A stretch of 64,000 nucleotides of DNA from a virus, in IMG/VR virus record IMGVR_UViG_3300015371_000028, positions 1 to 64,000 of that record. One strand, given 5' to 3'. Positions 1 to 8,425 of the stretch are shown piece after piece; position 1 is the first letter of the stretch, and each line of letters starts with the position of its first letter. The position numbers and the translations under genes were made by a program. The notes beneath the pieces were generated by a model. That model saw nothing but the letters and a program-made list of their open reading frames with translations, was not told the origin of the DNA and did not search any database.

Positions 1-200
1 GGCGCGCTCCGGCCTGGCGCGGCGCAGCGACGCCCGCGCAGCAACGCCCCCGCCCCGCGCCCCGGCGCAGCAACCCGCCCCCGGCGCGGCCTGGCGCGCC
101 CCCGCCCCGCCCCGCCGGGGGCACGCGGGCCGGGCCGATGCGCGTGCCAGGCCGGACCGATGCGGGACGGGACGCGCGGGACGGTCGGGACGGTCGGGAC
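1..200. repeat. GC-rich degenerate short-repeat DNA
   Basis: This stretch is extremely rich in G and C and has no convincing gene. Short words recur: GGCGC, GGCCT, GCGCAGC, then GGGAC and GGTCG. The first 30 bases partly follow the GGYNN pentamer pattern seen strictly elsewhere in the window, but register is soon lost. It may be a decayed relative of those arrays or simply compositionally extreme DNA at the end of the contig. Function unknown. Confidence 0.45.
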
Positions 201-244
201 GCAGCATCGGTCAACCGGGACGCGTCCCACTGTTCCGATGCTGC
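201..244. other. Nested hairpin at end of GC-rich region
   Basis: A perfect 10-bp stem (GCAGCATCGG at 201-210 with CCGATGCTGC at 235-244) encloses a second perfect palindrome, GGGACGCGTCCC (217-228). It is followed by A6 rather than T6, so it does not look like an intrinsic terminator for rightward transcripts. It marks the border between GC-rich DNA and the promoter region of the first gene. Confidence 0.5.
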
Positions 245-246
245 AA

Positions 247-382
247 AAAAGTAGAACAAAACGCGGGATTTCTTTGATTTTGTGCGTACGTATCGTTACT
301 CCAAATGAGGGGGTAAATCGCGCTATGGACCGTTAAAACGCGTTATAGGGGTATGTGACGGTTTCGTCAAAAGTAGAACAAA
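247..382 (+). repeat. Pair of 14-bp direct repeats
   Basis: AAAAGTAGAACAAA occurs at 247-260 and again at 369-382, 122 bp apart, inside the non-coding leader before the first gene. The DNA between and after them (to 426) has no gene. The repeats could be protein-binding sites for replication, packaging or transcription control; nothing in the sequence decides this. Confidence 0.5.
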
Positions 383-426
383 CTCCCACGCGTGCTACGC
401 GCGTGCAGTACCGTGCAGCATCATGT

Positions 427-456
427 TTGACGATTCACATACGAACGTGATACTGT
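427..456 (+). promoter_or_regulatory. Sigma70-type promoter with TCAC-N8-GTGA in spacer
   Basis: The -35 is TTGACG (427-432) and the -10 is TACTGT (451-456) with an extended TG upstream; the spacer is 18 bp. The spacer holds TCAC (435-438) and GTGA (447-450) as an inverted repeat. The same architecture recurs at 54557 and 56860. It would drive the genes from 515 onward. Confidence 0.6.
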
Positions 457-514
457 GTAGTCTCACCGTCAATTGTGACGGTGAACGGAACGTACCGGAT
501 AGGAGAAACCGGGA

Positions 515-715
515 ATGGAACGGTCCACGTCGCTCGCAGCATTGCGGAAAGAAATTGCAATGCTGAAACGAGAAATGACGCGCACGAGTGATCCGCGCGA
601 CGCGTGGGAGATTCGGACGCTGCTACGCGACGCGAAACGAGAGTATGCGCAACACAGACGCGCATACCGTGAAACCGTGGAAATGTTCGCAGTTAGTGAT
701 GAGGAGTTTAACTAA
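515..715 (+). CDS. Small coiled-coil hypothetical protein (66 aa)
   Basis: First gene after the promoter at 427-456. An AGGAG motif about 10 bases before the ATG supports this start. The protein is highly charged; residues 5-50 read as helical heptads rich in Leu, Glu and Arg, and no cysteines are present. Its stop codon directly abuts the next ATG, so the two genes are probably co-transcribed. I do not recognise the family. Confidence 0.65.
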   Translation: MERSTSLAALRKEIAMLKREMTRTSDPRDAWEIRTLLRDAKREYAQHRRAYRETVEMFAVSDEEFN

Positions 716-1420
716 ATGTCACGCAAACCGATTGAAACCGGGAACAATTCGACCGATGGAACGAATGATGAAAGGAAAGAAACCGAAATGACCGATTCAA
801 CCGACATCAAAACGCAGGATGAAATGACGCACATTGACGGTTTGGATACCGTCTCTACTGCGTTGGGATTTGTCACCGTCCCTAAGAGTGAATCACCACG
901 GTTTGACATTGACCTCGTGAACCAAGCAGACGGTAGCGTGGAAACATGGTTGAAATTCCGTCCCATCAGAACGCGGGATGATGGATTCGGTTTGTACGGT
1001 TTCAACCATTACAAGACATGGTTGGTTAGTGCAGACGGAAAGAAGTCAGACGGTTTCATCATGCTTGACGAAAAAAACCGCGCGTATACGCAGTCACCGT
1101 ACGCAATAACCGACAAACAAAACTTTATCTATCGCAGCATCGCAAACATGGTCAACCGTGCAGCGGGACGCGCGGTTGATCCGGGAATGACCCAAAAGGA
1201 AGCAAACGCAGCGTTAGTCGCAAACATCAGCAAAGAACGAGACGACGCAGCACGGGAGAAGGAAACGAGCAAGCACGCGGGACGTATCCTCGCAGCGATG
1301 ATGATGAAAGAGACCGAAGGAATTACGCGCGATGATGTCGCGACCGCGCGCAAACATGAGACGTGGGAGATTATCCCGGATGTCATGATTGACGCATATG
1401 TCGCGACGCTAACCAACTAG
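716..1420 (+). CDS. Hypothetical protein, 234 aa
   Basis: Starts immediately after the preceding stop, with GAGGAG upstream. An alternative ATG at 788 (residue 25) has its own AAGGAAAG motif and would drop a disordered Asn/Thr/Glu-rich N-terminus. The middle (residues 60-130) is rich in aromatic and charged residues, and the C-terminal half looks helical. The gene ends before a strong hairpin at 1438-1468. No family recognised; possibly an early protein because of its place behind the first promoter. Confidence 0.65.
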   Translation: MSRKPIETGNNSTDGTNDERKETEMTDSTDIKTQDEMTHIDGLDTVSTALGFVTVPKSESPRFDIDLVNQADGSVETWLKFRPIRTRDDGFGLYGFNHYKTWLVSADGKKSDGFIMLDEKNRAYTQSPYAITDKQNFIYRSIANMVNRAAGRAVDPGMTQKEANAALVANISKERDDAAREKETSKHAGRILAAMMMKETEGITRDDVATARKHETWEIIPDVMIDAYVATLTN

Positions 1421-1437
1421 CACGCACAATACCGCGT

Positions 1438-1468
1438 ACGCGCGTCCTAGACATGCTAGGACGCGCGT
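1438..1468 (+). terminator. Strong hairpin between genes
   Basis: A perfect 13-bp inverted repeat (1438-1450 with 1456-1468) has a 5-base loop. No U-run follows, so it may act as a partial terminator, a pause site or an mRNA-stabilising structure. Confidence 0.5.
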
Positions 1469-1494
1469 AACTGCGAGAAATGGAGAATCACCCA

Positions 1495-1881
1495 ATGAGC
1501 ACCAAAATTTCGTTAGAATCGCTTAAAACGCGTCGCGATGCTGTCACGCAGGATGTTGTGACCGATCCACGCGACATTCCCGCGCGTGGTGCGTACGTCT
1601 GTTACATCTTGCAGCATGACGCAGAAACCGGATCATTGGATGCGGTTTTCGGTCCTATGGATTACGCAGACGCAACCATCCTCTGTGAGACGCTTATGCA
1701 GCATCGCGCGACCATCAGTGCAGAGACCTATGAGCGTATGGATGTAGACCGCTACATGGTTTGGAACGATGCGACCGATACCGTGCGCTATACGCGTTAT
1801 CGCTACGCGTTAGGGAAGCGTCGCGCGACGCGTGCGCGTCCCGATAACGCAGCATCGCGCGATGCTGCGACCGCGTGCTAG
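1495..1881 (+). CDS. Hypothetical protein, 128 aa
   Basis: The start at 1495 is preferred over an in-frame ATG at 1480 because TGGAGAA lies about 8 bases before it. The protein looks like a small mixed alpha/beta domain (residues 20-100, many Tyr and Asp) with an Arg/Ala-rich tail. It is followed by a terminator at 1892-1917. Family not recognised. Confidence 0.6.
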   Translation: MSTKISLESLKTRRDAVTQDVVTDPRDIPARGAYVCYILQHDAETGSLDAVFGPMDYADATILCETLMQHRATISAETYERMDVDRYMVWNDATDTVRYTRYRYALGKRRATRARPDNAASRDAATAC

Positions 1882-1891
1882 GACGGTCGTC

Positions 1892-1920
1892 ACCGCGCGG
1901 GACGCGTCCCGCGCGGTTTC
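1892..1920 (+). terminator. Terminator after the first small-gene cluster
   Basis: A perfect 26-base palindrome (13-bp arms, 1892-1917) is followed by TTT. It closes the 515-1881 unit. About 100 bp of DNA without a gene follow before 2025; a weak promoter (TTATCC at 1981 and TATGCT at 2005, 18-bp spacer) may lie there and would make the next mRNA almost leaderless. Confidence 0.55.
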
Positions 1921-2024
1921 ACCCAAAACCGCAAAAACCAGGGCGTCGATACCGCTCACGCAATTGAGGCTCCCGGATTCTTATCCATCGCTTGCCATGC
2001 GCGGTATGCTAGTATCCCCTTGCC

Positions 2025-2666
2025 ATGACTGAGACCATCCACGTGGCCGATTTACGGTTCGATCCCAAGAATGCGCGGGTCCATCCAAAGCAGAATTTGG
2101 ATGTCTTAGAGAAGAGTTTGCAGAAAACGGGTGCCGGTCGTTCGATTCTGCTTGCGTCCGATAACACCATTCTCGCGGGGAATGCGACGGTTGAAGTTGC
2201 CGCGCAGGTGGGGTTTGAGCGGGTGCGGGTGATCGAGACCGACGGCACCGAATTGATTGCGGTCAAGCGCACCGATTTAGAATCCGATGATCCCCGTGCG
2301 ATTCAAGCCGGGCTCTTTGATAACTATTCCAGTGATCTTGCGGAGTGGGATACCCCGCAGTTGCAAGAATTCGCCAGTATCCCAGAATACGAGCTTGATC
2401 AGATTTTCTCGCAGGGCTTCCTCAATGATCTCGATCAGGATGAGTTGTTCCCCGCCGACACGGAAGATGCGACCGACGCGGAAACCAACGAACGCGTCAA
2501 GCGCTGGACGTTTCAGTTCAGCGCGGAGCAGTTCGTGACGATCAAGCGGGTGCTGCAAGCGTTGGTGGATGGAAATCTTGTGGGCAAGACCCAGCAGAAC
2601 TCCGATGTGTTCGGCAATGCGCTCAGTTTCTTGGTTGAGCAGTTTGATGTTCAGTCCGGAAACTAG
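2025..2666 (+). CDS. ParB/Srx-fold protein upstream of terminase
   Basis: Residues 1-90 match the ParB N-terminal nuclease fold (pfam ParBc): an opening V-x-D-L followed by N-A-R-x-H, a central G-x-G-R-S-I-L, then I-L-A-G-N-A and a closing V-R-V-I segment. Phage proteins of this type sit beside terminases and are thought to bind or nick DNA during packaging, or to act as regulators. Residues 90-213 lack a recognisable helix-turn-helix pair and are acidic and helical. No good ribosome-binding site precedes the ATG. The gene overlaps the next by 20 bp. Confidence 0.7.
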   Translation: MTETIHVADLRFDPKNARVHPKQNLDVLEKSLQKTGAGRSILLASDNTILAGNATVEVAAQVGFERVRVIETDGTELIAVKRTDLESDDPRAIQAGLFDNYSSDLAEWDTPQLQEFASIPEYELDQIFSQGFLNDLDQDELFPADTEDATDAETNERVKRWTFQFSAEQFVTIKRVLQALVDGNLVGKTQQNSDVFGNALSFLVEQFDVQSGN

Positions 2667-3732
2667 AGAAGCGGCGCGCATTGTCGAAAAATTGCACGCG
2701 TATGTGCAGGAGCATCCGACCGAGGACAAAGACCAGAAGCGGCAGTTACTTCAGCAACGCAAGAAAGAACTCCTCCTTCACCACCGGCAAGAACTCAAAG
2801 CGACCGAGCAGACCGTGATCCGTCATCTCAACCGGATTGATTGGACGCAGATCGACCCGGTGCTCGTTTTTGCGGAGCCGAGCCGGTATGACGTGTGGGT
2901 CTACCTGCGCATGATCGCGTCATCCGCACCCTATACCGGCAGACCCGGACGGATGCTGCGGCTGTTCTGTGTGGATATGGTGTCGCGCGCACCGCTCGGC
3001 GTGGTCGAACTCGGTAGCGATCTCCAAAGTCTTAAACTTCGTGATGATTGGATAGGATGGGATAAACGCGAGAAATATGAGCTTGGCGGTCTCCAACGGG
3101 TTGCGAATGTAAGCACGTGTGTGCCTATCCAACCGTTCGGAATTCTGTGTGGCGGCAAATTTATGTCTGACGCGCTCGTGACCGATGATAAAACCTCGGT
3201 TGCGTCAAAATGGCGCGCAAAGTACGGCGATCCGCTGGCATTGCTGACCATCACCTCGCTGTATGGAAAATCGTCGATGTATAACCGACTTCCGACGCTG
3301 GAATATCTGGGCACGACGATGGGTCTGGGCACCGCGCAACTGACGCAGGATGATTACGTCGCGTTGAAGCGCTATGCGTTACAGATCGGCAGAACCGGAC
3401 GCACGAAAAACCGCACGTTCTTAACCACGAGCCGCAATGACCTCTTAGATGTGATTTGCAGCGAACTCCATGTGCCGCGCGAACGCATCAGCACGAAAAC
3501 GCCGAAAGGGGTCTATGTGGCATCCTTATGCGCGAATCCGCGTGCGGTGTTGATGGGTCAGGAAGCGCCGATCCCGATCAACCGGACGCAGCAGGACGCG
3601 CAGACGTATTACCGGGAGCGGTGGTACCAGATGCGACTGGCAAAACCGGAGATTCGCGCGCAATTGGACGCATTTGAGCCGGATAGCTACCGGGTCGATG
3701 CGCAAATCGAGTTGTGTGATGAGCGGCGGTGA
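2647..3732 (+). CDS. DUF4338 (DruA-like) protein
   Basis: The ATG at 2647 overlaps the preceding gene by 20 bp, and a longer reading frame from 2569 would only add shadow sequence. Residues about 95-240 carry the DUF4338 signature: P-L-G-V-V-E-L, then R-D-D-W-I-G-W, a G-G-K segment and Y-G-K-S-S-x-Y-N-R-L before L-E-Y-L-G. DUF4338 is the family of DruA from the Druantia anti-phage system. Here it lies between a ParB-like gene and the terminase, as phage copies tend to do, so a DNA-related role in packaging is more likely than defence. Biochemical activity is not known to me. Confidence 0.6.
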   Translation: MFSPETREAARIVEKLHAYVQEHPTEDKDQKRQLLQQRKKELLLHHRQELKATEQTVIRHLNRIDWTQIDPVLVFAEPSRYDVWVYLRMIASSAPYTGRPGRMLRLFCVDMVSRAPLGVVELGSDLQSLKLRDDWIGWDKREKYELGGLQRVANVSTCVPIQPFGILCGGKFMSDALVTDDKTSVASKWRAKYGDPLALLTITSLYGKSSMYNRLPTLEYLGTTMGLGTAQLTQDDYVALKRYALQIGRTGRTKNRTFLTTSRNDLLDVICSELHVPRERISTKTPKGVYVASLCANPRAVLMGQEAPIPINRTQQDAQTYYRERWYQMRLAKPEIRAQLDAFEPDSYRVDAQIELCDERR

Positions 3733-4519
3733 TCAGCGACCGATTCTCGCGCAGCGGAATTTTGGCGCACCGCGCGGAGCGTATAACGGTCCTCCCGGCG
3801 GTGCGGTCTTGCAAGAACGGGCGGAAGCGATCATTCGTGCGTCAAAAACGGGTGAAACAAGCGAACTCGCACCATTGAATGATCTGCGGCGCGAAAATAT
3901 GCTCGTCGAAATCGCGTCGCAGTACCTTCGCGGCGTGCAGATTGTCCATATTGCACAAAATATCGGTGTGGAGCCGATAGATGTCAACAATGAACTCAAT
4001 CTCTTGCGGAAACGATGGCGAGAAGCGTCGCTGGCGGATTTTTCGCAGCGACGGGCGGAAGAAGTCGCGAAAATCGACCATTTAGAATCGGTCTATTGGG
4101 ATGCGTGGCTCGCGTCGCAGAAAACCGAGGTTCAGCAGACTCGACACGAAGGGTTTGATGGGAGCGGCAACAAACGACCCGCGCGTCATGTCACCAAGCA
4201 AACCAGCACGGTCGGCGATGTGCGCTTTCTGGATGGCGTCTGGAAGTGCATCGAGCGGCGGATTAAGCTGTTGGGGTTAGATGCGGAACAGAAGCACATC
4301 GTCGCGGCGACCGTGACCACGGAGACGAACACGCATGACCTCGCGGCTCGCATGGAGCGTTATGCCGGACTCTTCGGTTATTCCATCGTCCCTGTTGGAG
4401 ATGCGGCACCAACTTCTCCTGACGACGGTGCTGACGAATCCGTGGATACCGCACGATCCCCACGAGCGACAGGCGGACTTTCTGACGTTATTGACGCCGA
4501 GTTTCGAGACCGTTCGTGA
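3719..4519 (+). CDS. terS: Terminase small subunit (predicted)
   Basis: Position directly before the large subunit and a helix-turn-helix-like stretch (about residues 65-105) suggest the DNA-recognition subunit of the packaging motor. The start at 3719 overlaps the previous stop by 14 bp; an earlier in-frame ATG would extend into shadow sequence. A long central helix is followed by an acidic, Ser/Asp-rich tail. Sequence similarity is too weak for a direct family call, so the assignment rests mostly on context. Confidence 0.6.
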   Translation: MSGGDQRPILAQRNFGAPRGAYNGPPGGAVLQERAEAIIRASKTGETSELAPLNDLRRENMLVEIASQYLRGVQIVHIAQNIGVEPIDVNNELNLLRKRWREASLADFSQRRAEEVAKIDHLESVYWDAWLASQKTEVQQTRHEGFDGSGNKRPARHVTKQTSTVGDVRFLDGVWKCIERRIKLLGLDAEQKHIVAATVTTETNTHDLAARMERYAGLFGYSIVPVGDAAPTSPDDGADESVDTARSPRATGGLSDVIDAEFRDRS

Positions 4520-5729
4520 AGCGCTCTACGGCGGTGCAGCAGGTGGCGGGAAATCGGAAGCGCTGCTGATGGCGGCAGCGCAATACGCGGAAGTTCCCGG
4601 CTATTCCGCGTTGCTGTTGCGCAGAACCTTTCCCGACCTCGCACAACCCGGCGCATTGCTCGACCGCTCGCATGAGTGGTGGGACCAGACCGAAGCACGC
4701 TGGACCGAAGACAGCAAAGCGTGGCGCTTTCCCTCCGGCGCAATCATCAAGTTCGGCCATCTCGAACATCCGTCCGCGCTGCGCAATTACATGGGTGCGG
4801 AATATCAATTCATCGGCTTCGACGAAGCGACCCAGTTTCCGTTGGAGATGTATACGTACTTGTTTTCCCGGCTGCGCAAGCAGATCGGTCTGCAAGTCCC
4901 GCTCCGCTTCCGCGCGGCGAGCAACCCCGGTGGCGTCGGTCATGAATGGGTCAAGCAGCGTTTCCTGATCGAAGGCGAAGATCGCGGTCGCGTCTTCGTC
5001 GCGGCCAAGGTCAGTGACAATCCGTCAATTGACGAAGGCGAATACACCGAGAGCTTGAACGAGCTTGATCCGATTACGCGCGCGCAGTTGTTGGAGGGCA
5101 ACTGGGATGCGGTCGTGCAAGGCACGTCCTTCCGCCGCAGTTGGTTCGATCCGGTGCTGGACGAGAAACCGCGCGAGTTTGAGCGGTTGGTTCGCTACTG
5201 GGACACCGCGAGCACCGCACCCGCACCCGGCGTGCGCGCGGACTGGACGGTCGGCGTGTTGATGGGGAGGATGCCGAACAAGCGATTCGTGATTCTCGAC
5301 ATCGTGCGCTTTCAGGGGACCGCGAATGACGTGCAGGCAATGATCCGCGTGGTGAGCCGGACGGATCGCGTGCAGTATGATGATCGCGTCGAAATTTGTA
5401 TCGAACAAGAACCCGGTGGTGCGGGTAAAGGCATGATCGACCAGTATGTGACCAAAATCCTCGCGGATTACTACGTGCGCGGTGTTCGCTCAACCGGCAG
5501 CAAGGTGGTGCGCGCTGCACCGCTGTCGGCGCAATGTCAAGCGCACAATGTCAGCATCGTCAGCGGCACGTACCTCTCCAATTTCTTTAATGAGTTGGAA
5601 GCATTTCCCTTCGGCGCACACGACGACCAAGTTGATGCCGTTGCAGGCGCGTACAACGAGTTAGCGTCCGGCAACGAGCTTCGACCCGCTTCCCGCGTGT
5701 TGCAGCGCTTGTTCCGGTACCGGAGTTAG
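4401..5729 (+). CDS. terL: Terminase large subunit
   Basis: ATPase and nuclease of the packaging motor. The Walker A loop G-A-A-G-G-G-K-S (about residues 45-52) and the Walker B I-G-F-D-E-A-T (near residue 137) are clear. The C-terminal nuclease domain starts with Y-W-D-T-A (about residue 258) and has later acidic residues including D-D-Q-V-D-A near the end. The length is normal for the Terminase_6 type. The start is uncertain: ATG 4401 has GGAG immediately beside it, GTG 4428 is an alternative, and both overlap terS. Confidence 0.93.
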   Translation: MRHQLLLTTVLTNPWIPHDPHERQADFLTLLTPSFETVREALYGGAAGGGKSEALLMAAAQYAEVPGYSALLLRRTFPDLAQPGALLDRSHEWWDQTEARWTEDSKAWRFPSGAIIKFGHLEHPSALRNYMGAEYQFIGFDEATQFPLEMYTYLFSRLRKQIGLQVPLRFRAASNPGGVGHEWVKQRFLIEGEDRGRVFVAAKVSDNPSIDEGEYTESLNELDPITRAQLLEGNWDAVVQGTSFRRSWFDPVLDEKPREFERLVRYWDTASTAPAPGVRADWTVGVLMGRMPNKRFVILDIVRFQGTANDVQAMIRVVSRTDRVQYDDRVEICIEQEPGGAGKGMIDQYVTKILADYYVRGVRSTGSKVVRAAPLSAQCQAHNVSIVSGTYLSNFFNELEAFPFGAHDDQVDAVAGAYNELASGNELRPASRVLQRLFRYRS

Positions 5730-5741
5730 GAGCGCGTCAAC

Positions 5742-7439
5742 ATGCCGACCTTTACGGGCTGGTTTTCGCGTATCTCGCGCAGATACGCGCCGTGGTTGTT
5801 TTTCCGCACCTGGGGCGGCGTCGATCAAACCCTGACCACCAACGAACTCGATGTCCGGCTCTATCGCTATCAGCGACTCTGGGATTATTACCAGGGAACC
5901 GCGTTCGATGACATCGAGGCATGGGCGGAATACCGACGCGCGTTCGGTCTCTACCGGCAAATTCGTCTGGTCTGGGATCACGTGCATGCGTTGGTCGAAT
6001 TCTACGCGACCCACGTCTGGTCCGGCACCCTTCCCCTCGACGGCAAGCAACTGCCGGACGGGGTAGTCAACGCGATCCCGCTGGCGGAAGACACCCCCGA
6101 CGATCTGTCCACCGCAATTGGACAGTTATGGCAGTGGTGGAACTTCCAAGAGACGATGACGATGCTCGTCCGGTACACCGCAACGCTCGGTGAGTTTCTA
6201 GTCGAACTGAGCGACGATGTGGAGCGTGGCAAACTCAATCTGAACCTGATCTGGCCGGGATACGTCACCTATATCGACCTCGATGAAGCAGGCAACGTCA
6301 AACACTACGTCCTCGAATACGAAGCATGGGATGAAGACGAGCAGCGGTTCTTCTATTTCCGGCGCGAAGTTGACAAGGAGTCATTCCGCACGTTTCGGAG
6401 CGACACGATCATCTCGCCGGAAGCGTTTCGACAGGTTGCGAGTACGCCGAACCCGTACGGATTTGTGCCTGCGGTCTGGTTCCGTCACATCCGCATCATC
6501 GGCAATCACGGCGAACCTGCGCTCTGGGCAACCCAATCCGAACTCGATGAGGTTAATGGCCTTTTCTCGCACATTATTGATAAATCGCACGTCAGTTTGA
6601 ATGCGCCGATTGTGGTTGCGGGGAATATCGCGCCGACGGTGTTCCAGCGCTCGCTCGACAACATGGTCGCAGCGGCCAAGAACGTCTTTACCGAAGATGC
6701 GGACGAACCGCGTGAAGGCCGACAAGACCTCAATATCCTCGAAGGACCGGCAGGGACCAGCGTCTCCACGATTCAACTCAACGTCACCGATGCGGCCAAG
6801 ATTCTCGACCGGATCATCGCGGGGATTGAACGCAAGGTGCCGGAAGTGACGTTCTACGAGCAGTTGCGCAGTATGACCCAGTTGACCGGACCAGCGGCCT
6901 CGCGCTTGCTCGGTGATGTCGAACACAAGTTGCGCGCGGTGGCGGGAAATTACGACCGCAGCTTGATCAAGTTGTTGCAAATGGGGGTTGCGATTGGCGG
7001 ATTCCGTCAACGCGAAGGGCTCGCAGGTTGGTCCGCGCACAATGATCAGCAGGTCAAGTTTGCGCCGTTCACCATCGAGAGCTATCTCGCAGGCGACCTC
7101 AATTTTGACATCATGCCGCGCGAGTTGGTCCCTATGACGCCGCGCGAGCGGTACGAATTGCTGCAACTGAAGAAACTCGTCTTACCCGACCTGCCCGAAG
7201 AGCAACTGGCGAAGGAAGGCGGCTATTCGGAAGAGGCAATCCGCGCGTTCAATATGCCGACCGCAGCGGAGCAGGCGGAATTGCGCGATCTGAAGAACCA
7301 GATGTTTACCGAAGGTGGACCCGGTGGACCGGGCGCGCCCGCACAGCGGTCCGGTGCGCCTGCTGGTGGACCGCAAGGCGGCAATGCGCCGAACCCGAAC
7401 GGCAAAGAGAGCAGCCCGTTAGCGAGTCAACGGCCATGA
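5742..7439 (+). CDS. Portal protein
   Basis: Forms the dodecameric DNA channel at the capsid vertex. It is the 565-aa gene right after terL with a good TAGGAG site. The N-terminal half has the mixed alpha/beta pattern of SPP1 gp6-type portals. The C-terminal region is helical (about 420-510), followed by a disordered Gly/Pro/Gln-rich tail (from about 530). Its stop overlaps the next start by 4 bp. The assignment rests on position, size and general pattern. Confidence 0.82.
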   Translation: MPTFTGWFSRISRRYAPWLFFRTWGGVDQTLTTNELDVRLYRYQRLWDYYQGTAFDDIEAWAEYRRAFGLYRQIRLVWDHVHALVEFYATHVWSGTLPLDGKQLPDGVVNAIPLAEDTPDDLSTAIGQLWQWWNFQETMTMLVRYTATLGEFLVELSDDVERGKLNLNLIWPGYVTYIDLDEAGNVKHYVLEYEAWDEDEQRFFYFRREVDKESFRTFRSDTIISPEAFRQVASTPNPYGFVPAVWFRHIRIIGNHGEPALWATQSELDEVNGLFSHIIDKSHVSLNAPIVVAGNIAPTVFQRSLDNMVAAAKNVFTEDADEPREGRQDLNILEGPAGTSVSTIQLNVTDAAKILDRIIAGIERKVPEVTFYEQLRSMTQLTGPAASRLLGDVEHKLRAVAGNYDRSLIKLLQMGVAIGGFRQREGLAGWSAHNDQQVKFAPFTIESYLAGDLNFDIMPRELVPMTPRERYELLQLKKLVLPDLPEEQLAKEGGYSEEAIRAFNMPTAAEQAELRDLKNQMFTEGGPGGPGAPAQRSGAPAGGPQGGNAPNPNGKESSPLASQRP

Positions 7440-7777
7440 GTGTCCAGGCGTTCAAAATGCTCGCTGCGGAAGTCGGGGAGCAGACCAAGCAGATTCAACG
7501 CCTGACGGATGTGGTCGCGTCGATGCTGGAAACGATTAACGATTTACTCGACGCGGAACAGCACTGGCTCGAAGAAGAGCAGCGGAAGAAAGTCGTCCCG
7601 GTGACGATGGCGACCGATTGGGGCACCATCGTCCGTTATGAAGTGCATGAAGATACGTGGTTTGTGTTGCATCTCGACCATGACGGCATGGTTTTGAGAC
7701 GATTCTTCCAAGATGCGGATGGGCGTCGGAGGGAAGCGACGGAGCGTGATGGCGTCAGCTACGAGCCTCGCGGTTGA
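7436..7777 (+). CDS. Hypothetical protein after portal, 113 aa
   Basis: Overlaps the portal stop (ATGA). Residues 5-55 look like a coiled coil (periodic Leu/Ile/Val with Gln and Glu), and the C-terminal half is a small beta-rich domain. It could be a head-associated or minor protein. Family not recognised. Confidence 0.6.
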   Translation: MSVQAFKMLAAEVGEQTKQIQRLTDVVASMLETINDLLDAEQHWLEEEQRKKVVPVTMATDWGTIVRYEVHEDTWFVLHLDHDGMVLRRFFQDADGRRREATERDGVSYEPRG

Positions 7778-8165
7778 ATCACGCATTTCTGCGTACTTAG
7801 CGGTCCTGCCGATCCTGCGGTATTACACCGATTTGGTCGGCAAAGATGACGCGGTGTATGAAGTCGTGGCGGACGCCATCCACGCGGTCCGACACGAGCA
7901 CGACCCCAGTGACAAACTCGCGGCAGCGTTTCATTGTTTCTCCGAGCGTCGTGATGTGTTACAACGCGTGGTGCATGCGACCGGGACGGGCACGCCGAGC
8001 ATGAATCCAGCACGGACGCCGCTGGAACGCGCATTACTCGCGTGTGACGCCGGGTTATGTGCGTCCTTCAATGAGTCGCTGTTCTCGTTGCCGGTCGTGC
8101 TCATCCGCGTCGATCTGTTACGCGAGTCGGAGGACGGTCGTGGAGCCGAACGAGATTCCGTTTGA
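7749..8165 (+). CDS. Hypothetical helical protein, 138 aa
   Basis: The start at 7749 has GGAG about 5 bases upstream; a longer frame from 7713 would add an unlikely Gly/Arg-rich leader. The protein looks mostly helical with several Cys and His. It overlaps both neighbours, as expected for tightly packed head genes. Function unknown. Confidence 0.5.
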   Translation: MASATSLAVESRISAYLAVLPILRYYTDLVGKDDAVYEVVADAIHAVRHEHDPSDKLAAAFHCFSERRDVLQRVVHATGTGTPSMNPARTPLERALLACDAGLCASFNESLFSLPVVLIRVDLLRESEDGRGAERDSV

Positions 8166-8394
8166 AGAATGGCTCTGCTCTAGTTGCCGCACGCTGCTGT
8201 TGCGGATCGTCCCGGCACCCGGCGTCCACATCTCGATTCGCTGTCGTCGTTGTGGCGCAATCATCGAACGCAAAGTCGAAGCGATCAAGAAAAACGGCGT
8301 CGAAGAAACCACGAACGAAAAAGTGGTCCATCTCTTTCACCGGCTCGACGACAAACTCGATACCGTCCTCGCGCAGATTCACGACGGGGCTTGA
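8140..8394 (+). CDS. Com-like zinc-ribbon protein, 84 aa
   Basis: The GTG start at 8140 is set by a perfect GGAGG six bases upstream and overlaps the previous gene. Residues 11-40 contain two C-x2-C pairs (C-S-S-C and C-R-R-C) separated by a hydrophobic stretch ending I-S-I-R, the layout of phage Mu Com, a small RNA-binding activator of mom translation. Here no mom-like gene is next to it. The C-terminal half is charged and helical. The role may be RNA binding, but this is inferred only from the family resemblance. Confidence 0.6.
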   Translation: MEPNEIPFEEWLCSSCRTLLLRIVPAPGVHISIRCRRCGAIIERKVEAIKKNGVEETTNEKVVHLFHRLDDKLDTVLAQIHDGA

Positions 8395-8419
8395 CGCTAC
8401 CGGCGAACGACTGTACGAT
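8391..8419 (+). promoter_or_regulatory. Promoter before scaffold gene
   Basis: TTGACG (8391-8396), 17-bp spacer, TACGAT (8414-8419). It overlaps the stop of the Com-like gene and points toward the scaffold and capsid genes, but a terminator lies only about 40 bp downstream of the expected start. Confidence 0.55.
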
Positions 8420-8425
8420 CACTCC

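Noticed and set aside
4335-4400. Longer N-terminus for the terminase large subunit
   Set aside because: Overlaps the small subunit gene further and does not look like terminase sequence; 4401 or 4428 are better.
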